Of a DNA stretch of 64,000 nt, positions 14,301-26,300 are shown piece after piece; positions within the stretch are counted from its first letter, which is position 1, and each line of letters opens with the position of its first letter. The notes beneath the pieces were generated by a model, which saw only the letters and a program-made list of their open reading frames with translations, had not been told where the DNA came from and did not search any database. This stretch comes from Euleptes europaea (Eukaryota; Chordata; Lepidosauria; Squamata; Sphaerodactylidae). The translations under genes and the position numbers were made by a program. Where the stretch lies: assembly GCF_029931775.1 (NCBI RefSeq), contig NC_079324.1, positions 62,379,268-62,443,267 on the forward strand, read 5' to 3'.

Positions 14301-17300
14301 TTAAACCATACCTGATCTGCCTTGTGCCAAGTACATGCTGAAGGTGGCAGGAGGAATGGCCTCAGTGATGGTCGGGGAACTGTGCACAGGGACCCCAAAG
14401 CTCAGAACCCAGGGACCATTGGGGATTAGGGGGAGGACACGCTCCTCTCTAGGAAGAGTGAATGCTCCAAATCCTTCCTCCTCCAGTTCACCTCTCAGGG
14501 TCTTTGCAAAGCACATGCAAAGATGGTCAGATGAAGCTATCGGCCCCTCTGCAAAGCCAAGCCCCTCCTGGCGATGCAGCCAGAGCAGCAGCCAGATCAA
14601 GTCAAATTCCTCCCTTGCCCCCACAGTGGTCCACTCACTTCTTGGACGCCACACTCAAAGCACTTGTTCTCCTCCACAGGCTCTGGGGTTTGGCAATACC
14701 TGCACACAGGGCATCTGTCAGAGTCAGGAAAAGAGCAGTCATTACAATTCAGGCCAAGGTCAGGTAACACAGCTTGGCAGCAGGAATATGCAACACAACT
14801 AGAAAGAGGCAGGGTATGTTTCACCCAGGGGGGACACCACAAAACCTAACCCACACACTCAGTGCACTGTTTATTCAGCCATAGGCTCTCATGATTAGTT
14901 ATATTGTGGAACTCCCTGCCCCAGGATGTGGTGATGGCTGCCAACTTGGAAGCTTTAAGAGGGGAGTGGACATGTTCGTGGAGGAGAGGGCTATCCATGG
15001 CTACTAGTCATGATGCATCCCTATTCTCTCCAGGATCAGAGAGGCACATGCCTATTATCTGAGGTGCTTTGGAACACAGGCAGGACAATGCTGCTGCTGT
15101 TGTCTTGTTCGTGGGCTTCCTAGAGGCCCCTGGCTGGCCACTGTGTGAACAGACTGCTGGACTTGATGGACCTTAATCTGATCCAGCATAGCTTTTTTAT
15201 GTTCTTATGATAACCCCCTGCTTTCATTTCCCAGAGGTTTCCAGTCCTCAAGGAGACCAGTCCAAAATGGTGCTTGCACTCAGCTGACCTTCCCAGGTGT
15301 CACACTTCCAGAGGCGAACTGCACTGAGCTTTCCTGGACAAGAGCTCGAAAGCAAAGCACTCACCAGCAAAACCCCTCTGCCTGATCTCTGCCTCATCAC
15401 ATTTCACCCTTGATTTAACCCAAGGTCAGAATCCTCTGCATTGGTCCTGCAGTTCTTGTGTGCATGCAAAAGTGTGAATCTTGGGCATACACACCTCCTC
15501 CACTCACACTCTTCATAACACCAGGGGACATTTCAGCTGTAGCTCCTTTATGGCGGGGGGGAGGAAATGTGCTACCACCCAGTACAGCATTCTCCATCTT
15601 AAGCCTCCCCTTTGATAATCCCCCCCCCAACACACCCTGCTGCCCAGTCCAGAGCAAAGGGAACAGCTTACGTGGTGTCCTCCCACCGCTGCAGGCACTG
15701 GCTGTGGAAACTGTGGTTGCAAAGGGTGGTGAGAATCCCATTGACGGACTCGTCCATCCTCTCCAGGCAGACTGTGCACTTGGGCAGCTCGATCAGGTCC
15801 ATGACTGGAAGGCTGGCTCCCTTCGCGAGAAGAAGGCCCCGTCTGTGTCAGTCCCCCGAGACGCTGAATGACACCTGCCACTCAGCACCCCTTCCCATCT
15901 GCTGCAACCAGTGTCGTTTCCCCTGCTGCAGACAACCCTAGCCCCAGCGCCAATGCATGGATGCCAAAAAGACAGCTGTGCGTCTCCCATGCAGCAGACA
16001 GACCCCGAAGGTCAGCCACTGAACTGACCAGGGCCTGAGTCTGTCCAAAACATAAAAGAGATGGGGGGAGAGGCGAGATCTGTCTGTAGCAAAGGCAAGC
16101 AGTTAAATAAAGAAGACATTGTGAGGTGTGCAGAAGAGGAAGAAGAGTTGGTTTTTATATGCCAACTTTCTCTGCCACTTAAGGAAGAATCAAACCAGCT
16201 TACAATCACCTTCCCTTCCCCTCCCCACAACAGACACCCTGGGAGGTAGGTGGGGCTGGGAGAGTATGACTAGCCCAAGGTCACCCAGCTGGCTTCATGT
16301 GTAGGAGTGGGGAAACAAATCCAGTTCACCAGATTAGCCTCCACCGCTTATGTGGAGGAGTGGGGAATCAAACCAGGTTCTCCAGGTTAGAGTCCACTGC
16401 TCCAAACCACCGCTCTTAACCACTACACCACGTTGGCTCTCAGGATGGAGATGCAGGATGGAAACACCACACCCTCTGCAGATGTCAGCCTTCCAGGTGT
16501 CCTGCTACCAGGGAACCCTCTCCCAAGGGAACTACCTGCCAGGCAGCCTTCTCAAAATCCTATCCCTACCCCCCACTAGGCTATGACATAACCCCCCCTC
16601 CCTTGGTGCTGACCCATTATCTCACTCAGAGCCAGTGTGGTGTATTGGTTAGAGTGTTGGATTAAGAGCAGGGAGACCCAGGTTCGAATCCCCTCTCTGC
16701 CATGAAAGCTTGCTGGGGGACCACGGACCAGTCACATGCCCTCAGCTTAACCCACCTGACATGGAGATTCGGGTCTAGTAGCACCTCAGAGACCAACGAG
16801 ATTTTCCGGGTACAAGCTTTCAAGAGTCACAGCTCCCTTCGTCAGATACTTTGACCCTTGAAAGCCCACACCAACCCAAAGAATCCTCAGAGTCTTTCCA
16901 CCTCTGATGCCTGCCTGCCCTGCGCGCCCCACCTCCATTCAGTGCCCTAGACTTCCTTGCCACTTTAATACATAAAATTTAACCGGCCCCTCTTGTCTCT
17001 CTCCCACTATTTTCTTCTTCTTCCTGCAACAACGGCATCTGAAAAGGAGAGCCAAGTGTTGCAAGAGGGATCAAGAGAGCAGAAGATGGCAGAGAGGTGC
17101 TGGTTTCTGGATGACTGAGGAGCAGCCAATTCAGAGGGGACAAGTGAAGGGGAGCTGGGAGGGGAGAAGCCGTGGATGGGGACGAGGCTCAGAGAGACAC
17201 AGAGGCAGGGCCCGGCAGAGGTGCCACAGTGCCAGAAGCAAAGGAAAAGGGAAGGGGGTGCAGGACCAGCGGGGGGGTGGCGGCTACCTGAAGGCATCAC

Positions 17301-20300
17301 TTGGTAACAAACATACAATGATCTTCAGCAGCTGCCTCAGCTGGCTGCCTGTGTGCTGCTGGCGGCTGGGATGCCCAACAACAACAACCAAGATTGTGCA
17401 ATGAGTTCAAGGCAAAGAGGACAACTCAAATTCAGATTATTGGGTTGAATTATTTGGCTTCTGTGTTCCCAAGCTTTAGATTCTGCAAGAACCGCAGGGC
17501 AGCAGAGGGGCTGTGAAGTTTGCACGCATCCCACCGAGAAGATGAAGGGGAGGATCCCCAGCTGCCCATAAGTGTTTGTGAAGATCAGAAGAAATGACTT
17601 ACATCTTCTGACTTGAAGACTTCGGCCCTCTCCACATAGACCAGCTGGCAAACATCTTCTTCTATGGAGTTGAATTGCCGGCCATTACAAGTCATGTAAA
17701 AGCTGTCCGCATCTGCCTAGTGGGGAGGAAGCAAAAACAAGAGGCTGAACAGATTGGATTTCTACCCAGGTCAAGAGCTGGGTGGAGGCATTCCCCCCAC
17801 CCCGCAAAAAAAAAAAAAAAAACTACCAACATTACTAAGAAAATCAAAGAGCATTTCTCAGGCCAGTGACTCTCCACTCATGTGGCAGCCAACCCACCTC
17901 CTACCTCCCCTAGCCATGGTCTGCCACCCAAGGGCATGGCCAAGGAAGCTTGGCAGTGGCTATAACAGCACAAAGGAACAAGCGATGGCAGAAAGAAGTG
18001 AGATGCAAAGCAAGAAGCCCCCAAGTCAAACCTCACATCTGAAAGAAGCTCCCTAGGTATCGTCCTTGGTCGAGTCACTCACAATCTCAGTATCCCCATC
18101 TGCAATGTGGGGATACTAATACAGGCCCGCCTTGGAGGGCTGGCTTATGGATTACTGAGATAACGTACATAAAATCCTCTAAACACTGAAGCATCACATA
18201 AATCCAAAGTGCCTGGGCTACAACTGAGAAGAGGCTCTTGGGTCTGTTTCTTGAAGTCTATTCTAGCCAATGATCTTCCCTCTCTTCAGTGCCTTTAGCA
18301 GCTTTTAGGTAAGTTTTGGGAAGCAGTGGTGAGGCCCAAGAGGCCCAGTCAGCACTCCACAGGCACTGAACATGCTCCATACAACACTCCTCTGTCCCCA
18401 AAAACCTCCAGTGCACTCAGAGTTCCTCAGCAAACAAGTCTGTGTGGAAGGTGGAAATGCTTGACCATCACTGGGCCTAGGGCTAAAGATGATCCATGAT
18501 GGGACTTCTGGAAATGGTCCCACCAGCAGAAGACACAAGATCTCAACACTTGAGTTTTCCCCGCAATGCTCTTCTGAGCCAAAAGAAATCTGACAGCCAC
18601 AACTGCCCTGCAGATTCTGGGAAGTGAGCAGAACCACTCGTGCGTCCCACCCAGAAACCAAAAGGCTTTCTCTTTTTGAAAGATTAAACTCCATTTATAT
18701 CCCTACAGATTAAACCTCTAGTTTCCTGCATGCCCACAATCACCGTGCGGGTTCCCTGAAAAGAGAATCTGGCTTTTGCAATCTTAGAGAGCAGGTTTCC
18801 AGATCCAAGGCACACCTCCTTCTGCAAGCCCAGGGGCTGATGTACATTTTTCTCCAGCTTGCCTGAGTCACTGCTTTCAAATGGATACACAATCACCCCA
18901 GCAATGGGGAAACTGCTTGTACTGCAGGCAGTAATTACAATTAAGGGCCATTTGGAGCAGGAAGCTGGGCCATTTCAATCAGCAATTAGACAGAAGGCCC
19001 TGAATGTCTCTGGAGAAGAGCTTGGCAAAGCAAGCAGCACTTGGACACAGAAGCTGTTAGCCATTTATATCTTGCATGCCCGGGGGGGAGGAGAGCCTCT
19101 TCTCCCACTTTTCTCTGGTCATCACCCACATCGGAATAGAGAGGCTTTTTACTTACTTATATCCCACCCATCCTGAGTTCAGTGACACAGATGATTTGCC
19201 TTTCTATCCCCGGAACGCAGAGGAAAGCGATCAGCTCTGCAGTAGTTATCCCAGCTGCCCCCTCCCCAATTTCAGCTCTCACCCTACCCCATTTTATCCA
19301 TACAACCCCCCTAGAAAAGTAGAGCAGAAAAAGAGCGTACAGCAGGCCCAAGGTTAGGGATTTGAACCTGGGTTTGCCTGGTTCAAGCCAAGTACCTTTG
19401 CCACTTTACCACCTGAGAAGAGTTTCACAGAAGGAACCCGTGGACAGCAAAAGCCTAAAGATGTGAAGGCCCAGAAAAAAACTGGAAAATTTTAGGAAAA
19501 AATTGTGTGCTTTTCTTTTTTTTCCTGAGGCTTCTCAATTTTTTCAGCAGAAAAAAAGGAAATTTTGGGGAGTACTGAGAAAAATTCCTATGAATATTTT
19601 CTCTTTTAGAATGAGTAAAGTGCTTTTAAAGACAAATACAGCTCTTAAATCCAAGATGCATTTCAGCACCTAGAAGCATACCGAATCTTCATGAGGCAAG
19701 GGCGTTCATTGCTTCTCAAGTTGCATGCCTTCCGTTGTCCTTTTGACCTGACATGGTTGAACTTTTCACTTCTCCCTCAAAACACATGAACACCTGGGAT
19801 CTTTGAACATATGAAGCTGCCAATCAGACCCTTGGTCCATTGAAGTCAGTATTGTCTACTCAGACTGGCAGTGGCTCTCCAGGATCTCAGGCAGGGGTCT
19901 TTCACATCACTTATTTGCTTAGCTCCTTTAACTGGAGATGCCGGAGATTTAACCTGGGACCTTCTGCATGCCAAGCAGATGCTCTGAGCCACAGCCCCTC
20001 CCCAAAGTGGTTAGTCAGCCATTTATATCTTGCATGTCTTGCTGAATAAGTGCTAAATAAGTTATAAATGATGCATTTTATATTGTTAAAGAAGTAAAAT
20101 TAGTTTAGGTTTGATAGGACAGTAAGTATTGCATAAAGTTCAATTTTCCCCAAAATTTCCAGGTGTTTTTTTATGGGGAAAAAAGGTTTTTCCCCATGGG
20201 TTCAAAGTTTGTGAAAATTCTATCTCTCTACAAAAGCGAGTACAGTGTTACAGAAGCTGATGTGGTCTGCCACGGTTGCAGACAGCATCCAGGGGTGTTC

Positions 20301-23300
20301 ACACTAGGTGCTTTGCCACTGATATACTGCCAAATGAGCACCAGTAGAGCATTTGTTCCAAAGGCCTATCTAGAGAAAACTCTTCTCCCTTCAGCCAGTG
20401 TTTAACGTCTTGTAATTTTTTTTACCTGTGTACTAAACTTGACCAGTACCATGTACTGGTTTGGTGTGGAGTCTCGGATTATTTTCATGTGTTCAATGAC
20501 TTCATAAAAAGAAGCCACAAACTTCATGAGATCGTGGCTGGTCATTGTGGCAGGAACCGTGAGAATGCACAGCATGGCACTGCGTCGCACGTCTTCTTTT
20601 AAGGAGGTCATCTTGCTGCACAGACAAAATTAGAAGGTTCAGAAAGTGTGGTGTAGAGGTTAAGAGTGGTTGTTTGGAGCGGTGAACTCTGATCTGGAGA
20701 ACCAGGTTTGATTCACCAATCTTCCACATGAGCGGCGGAGGCTAATCTGGTGAACCGGGTTGGTTTCCCCACTCCTCCACATGAAGCCTGCTGGGTGACC
20801 TTGGGCTAGTCACAGATCTCTTAGAGCTCTCTCAGCCCCACCTACCTCATAAGGTGTCTGTTGTGGGGAGGGGTTGTATGCCAGTTTGAGTCTCCCTTAA
20901 GTGGTAGAGAAAGTCGGCATATAAAAACCAACTCTTCTTCTTCTAAAATGGTGTTAGTTCTGAGATTGGCTACCAAGGAACCTCTGAAGTACCAAGGAAT
21001 CTCTGAAGTAGTGAGCTTCAATCCACATTCCAGGGAAATCATGGGTTCCTCAGGAAGAATACCAGTGATGGTGGAGGAGATTCCCTGGAACAGGCTTCTC
21101 ACTGCTATCTAGCTATGTGCAAACATTCTCAGTTCATGGAGGGCAGCTTCAATGGCACCAAAGCCCTGGTCAGGCCTTCCCAAGTGCCAGCTTCACATCC
21201 TAGGCCATGACCCAAAAGCCACTGCAAAATGAGGGGGTCCCATAACAGAACTAAGCAGATCAATTGGATTAGAGAAGAACTCCCTGAGGGTAGAAAGCAT
21301 AAAACCACTAGCTCTAGAATGCCAACACAAGCATTTGCTATTAAACACCATAGCTGTCATAGCAAGTCCTGCATGGTGGGGGGGAGGGTTGCGGTCACTG
21401 GGGACGTGGGGGGGAGGTAGTTGTTAATTTCCTGCATTGGGCAGGGGGTTGGACTAGATGACCCTGGTGGTCACTTCCAACTCTATGATTCTAAGTCATA
21501 ATAAAGATTTGAAACTCGTAACAAAACTACGCCAACAAGGTCAACCATCCCATTTTGCACCCAAGAAATCCTGGGATTGAATCCAAAGGTTTCCTTCCAT
21601 GAGCAGGCCCTGGAGCCAGGGGATGGAAGGTAATGATCACTGCGCATGACTTTGCACCCTTGCCTTGTGCCCTTCCAACGGTACTATTTTCTTACTTTGT
21701 CTTGTAGAGGTGCATAATACCATGAACTATTTCAACAGATGGGTTTCCGCTGAAAAAGGAAATCTGGTCCGGAAGCTGCTTTGAGGGTGAATCGGGGGCT
21801 GTTCCCACACTTTGGCCTCCAGGTTTACTTCGGTCCTCTGGAGAGGAAGCCTCAGAAGCTTTGCCTTCTTCCATGGCGGCTTTCATCTCATCTGTCCACG
21901 AAAGCAAGAAACACCCAGGTTAGAAAATCCAGCTGTGCCAATGCATCATTTTCAAATGCAATAAAAGGAATCTACCCAAAAACGGGTCCTTTGGAAGCTG
22001 GAGAGCTCATCACCTCCAAGCTGTATCTCGTGCTGGATAGGGCTGTCAATTCGGTTCTTCCCGAACCGAAAAACAGCCAAATTTCCCCCGATTCGGCTGT
22101 TTTTCAGTTCGCGAGGAACCGAACTCAAAAAAGGCGGGAACCTTCGGGGGTTCGGCAAATAAATTCGGCAGATTCGGGGTTCCCCCCCACGCCTTCACGG
22201 GGGCTTCCATGAAGGCGCGCGGGGGGCCCTTTAAATAGATCTATGCCTCCCGGCCGGGAGGCACTGAATCTATTCCACGACCCCCGCGCGCCTTCAGGGG
22301 ACTTCCCAGAAGGCGCATGGGGGGGCCATTAAATAGATCTGTGCCTCCCGGCCAGGAGGCACAGATCTATTCCACACACCCCCGCGCGCCTTCAGGGGAC
22401 TCCCCAGAAGGCGTGCGGGGGGGGGGGGCATTAAATAGATTTGTGCCTTCCGGCCGGGAGGCACATATCTATTCCACGCCCCCCCCCCCCGCGCGCCTTC
22501 AGGGGAGTCCCCTGAAGGCGCGCAGGGAGGGCCTTCAAATAGATCTATTCCAAGCCCCCCCTGCGCGCAGGGGGGCTTGGAATAGATGTGTGAAAGGGCC
22601 CCCCGCGTGCCTTCAGGGGAGCCCCCTGAAGGCACACGGGGGGGCTTGGAATAGATCTGTTTAAAGGGCCCCCCGCGTGCCTTCAGGGGGCTTCCCTGAA
22701 GGCGAGCGGGGGGCCCGAATTTCCCCCCGAACTCCGGATCTCGCCCGAATTTCGGGGATCCGAAGCGGGGGAGTTCGGACTTCGGCACGGCCCAAATCAA
22801 AACGGGCCGAATTTTGCCGAATCCGAATTTTACCGAATTTTTTTTTTTCAACAGCCCTAGTGCTGGAACCATCTGCAGCTTGCTTGGTTAGGAAACCGCT
22901 CACAGTTGGGCAACCTGGTCTATTTAGTCACAGAACCAGAGTTGAAAGGGACCAAGAGGCCATTTAGCAGTGCTGAATGATTAAATAAATTTTTGTACAA
23001 GAGAAAAAGTCACAGAGTAGTGAGTAAACTTGCAAAAGGTTACTCTCTTATCACTATGGATTCTCCCCTCCTACTCCCAGAACTGCACAGCTCCCCTGCA
23101 TTGTCTACTTTTGCCACAGTAACTCCATTTCGGTCACTGTCGTAAAAAGTGTTCCATGCTAAAAATCTGCCCCAAAAGCCAACCAAAATACTTGTGAGCG
23201 TTTCTGGTGTATTTTTAAAGAAAGCGTTGAATCAGCTCTGTAGCCAGGAGACGATGTTCTTTTTCATCTCTCTTTGTTCCGGTCACAGAATCAATAGACA

Positions 23301-26300
23301 GAGATGAGCTTGAAGATTTCTTTTCAGCTCTGCCTTTGAAGAGCCTTGCAAGTCTCAAACTTTACAAACTCTAAAGTTTGTAACAAGGGCACAAAACACA
23401 GTGCCTGTCTGCTTTCCCAAGAACAACAATCTGTGCTGTTAGGGTGCAGCAATGACCTAATGGAAAAGAAACTAAGAGACCTCATCTTTTCCAGATGACA
23501 GACGCGCCCTTGCTTGAGCCCACGGAGACAATTCTTACCTGGCAGGCAGCCAGGCAAGCAGCTTTTCACAAGGCAGCTTTAACAGTGGTCCAACTGCAGT
23601 TTGCATCATAGACACACAGATGCCTTTGGCTTAATTGATCTACATTCTAATTCTCTAAATTATCTGGAAATGCAGTTCTTGCACGCGTGCTGGGCGTAGG
23701 AGCCCAGAGTGACAGTTCCAAAGTACCTGAGTTGGGCTTTAAAGTCTCAATGATCATATCTGTCATCTCCCGGCGGCCGAGATGCTGGTGAATTATGGCC
23801 GCTTTCTCCACCGGCGCCTTCCCTTCCAAACAGGCTGTGGCTGCAGCTAGTGCTGTCTCCTGGATTTCCTCATTAGACATGTCAGTGGCTAAGCAGAAAG
23901 GATGATTAATTTCATTATGACAACTACCTGCCAGCCAGAACAAAACAACTGCAGCCAAATGAGGCCCAACAAACCTGTATAACAGCAGCTATTACAGCTG
24001 CACTCAACTATTAATTAATGAAGCCCCATTATGATTTCCTTCCTCCCTGCCAAGTCACTCATTGCTTGAGCTACAACACACCCATGGCCTAGCTTAGCCA
24101 ATCACAGATTCATATTATTTACCAGATGACAAACACGAAAGGAAACAGCATTACACAAACAGTCGTTACAATGCAGATATTTGGGGGTTTCCTATTGGGA
24201 TAACTGAGAGGCCTGGAATCTAATAAACTGGTGGGGCACTGGAGGACTCTGCTTGCTTTGATGGGATCTGTCCATGACATACCTCCCTCCCCCTTTGTCA
24301 TCCATATCCAGGGCAGGAGAGAACTATGCTTGGTTAAATGGATGAACCCACAGCACTGTGCTTAAATGGAACTTCCATCTCCAGAGGCACAATGCTACTG
24401 AATACCAGTTGTGGGGGAGGGGGGAGGAGGTGGCTATCTTCTTCCCCTTTGTGGACTTGCTGAGACATTGGGTTGGCAAGAAAAAGGATACCAGTTCAGA
24501 TGAACCAGTGCCCTGATCTAGCAGGGCCCTGTCTATGTTTCAGAGAGGTCTTTTTTTCTGTTGGATGGCGTTAGTAAGAAAACTTCCTGGTTAAAGGACA
24601 TTGTAGACATTCTAGTCCACACTGGTGATCATTTTCACAATGTAAGTCAATGCAATCAATGGAATGTGACATCTAATAAGCAATTGGACTAATCAGAGGC
24701 CACATGAGAGCAGGGGCAGAGCAACTGAAATCTTCCAGGGTTTGTTTTTTAAATCACAATTCTCTTAATGGCCTCCACCCACGTTCCCGTCTTCTAACCC
24801 CCATCTGCACAGAACCTTAACAGGCACCTCTCCAATTGCTCTCCCTCATCACTCTCCCCCTCTCCGCATCTTTATCAGACAGAGAGGAGTTCAACTCTCA
24901 TGTGTGTAAAAGCAGCAGTATTTAAAAATCATTCAAAACCATTCAAATTTTAAAGCACATATATATTTTAAAAGGGAAACTTAACAAAAATAAGAAAGGG
25001 GTTTGGCCTTGAAGCAGCAGAACTTAGGAGAGAGAGGTCAGTCCCTTAGAGTAATATGCTTAAAGAACACTGGTTATTACAAACTTTTAATTTTGGTAGA
25101 GCAAACTTTTCAAGTTTGAGGCTTCCAAAGAGATCTGTTAGTTAGTACATTGCAGGAAAAAAAACAACTATTACCATAAAGACTTTTATTATTGCAGTGG
25201 CAGAATATTTGTTCTCCTTTAAGACAAGCTTGCAACTAGGATTACTAGGCTTAATAAGGCTAAAGCTGGACACTGAGGTTCAAAGGTTCCTAGACCATCA
25301 CACACACCCGTCTCAGTAAATTATAGTATGTACACTGACTACCTGAGTGATAGAGAAACAACCTTCTTCTAGTTTACAAAGTGTTCTGGGCTCCTTGGAG
25401 GAGACTGAGCTACAAAGCAAGAAGCCATTGGCAAAGCTGCTATAAAGAGCCACTAACTTTTTTTCCAGTTTCTAATACTCCCTCCTACAAACATTTATTT
25501 GCTGCTACCATACTTTATAACAACTATTAGTTCTATTGTTCACTGATTTGCAGACACCCAATACAGGCAAACCAGGAAAACCAGCACAAAGGCATCCAAA
25601 GCATCAGGTAATCTACATCATGGAGGCCTGTACAGAACTGCAGGTGTTGTGTACAAAAAATACACAGACATTTGGAAATCCAAACCCAAAAAACACCCAT
25701 ATACCATCCTCCAGCATTCTTTAAATTCTCTGGGGTATGAGTAGAACTTACCAATTTCCAATCTGTTTCCATTTCCCCTACAACTGACTCTCAACACCCT
25801 TTACTAGGCCATTTTGGGGTACCGGTAGTTTTAACTATTAATTAACAAAGCCTTTCCTCTTTTACATACTATGCCAGTGCGTGGCCAAGTTTGGTTGCTT
25901 TCTCAATGAACATGAACAAATACCCTTTACTAATAAAACACAACAATAAAAGAATCTTATGGCATCTTTAACACATTTATGGTATAACCTTCCATAAGTT
26001 AGACCTCCCCATCACCATATGCATTCATTCTACCATAATAAGTCAGCTGGCTTTTAGAGCACAACCTTTTTAGTATTTTGACCGCAGCAGACTAACATAA
26101 CTAATCCTCAGGAAATAGCAACACAAGAGACACTTCCTCTGAACAAGCAGGCTCTGTCTGACTATCATGGAATGGCTTCGTCTCCTCTATGGATGGGGCT
26201 ACCAACCCCCAGGGGGTCCCTGGAGATCTTCCAGAATTACAGCAGATCTCTAGACGACAGAGGTCAGCTCTCCTGGAGAAACTGGCTGCTATGGTGGGTG

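Noticed and set aside
22190-22715. Regularly spaced repeats reminiscent of a CRISPR array
   Set aside because: Units are degenerate, palindromic, variable in length and inside a DNA transposon in a vertebrate genome.
22294-22872. 192-codon open frame with repeated [12 protein letters not shown]-like units
   Set aside because: It is a product of the tandem GC-rich palindromes of the hAT at 22038-22859; both strands show similar frames.
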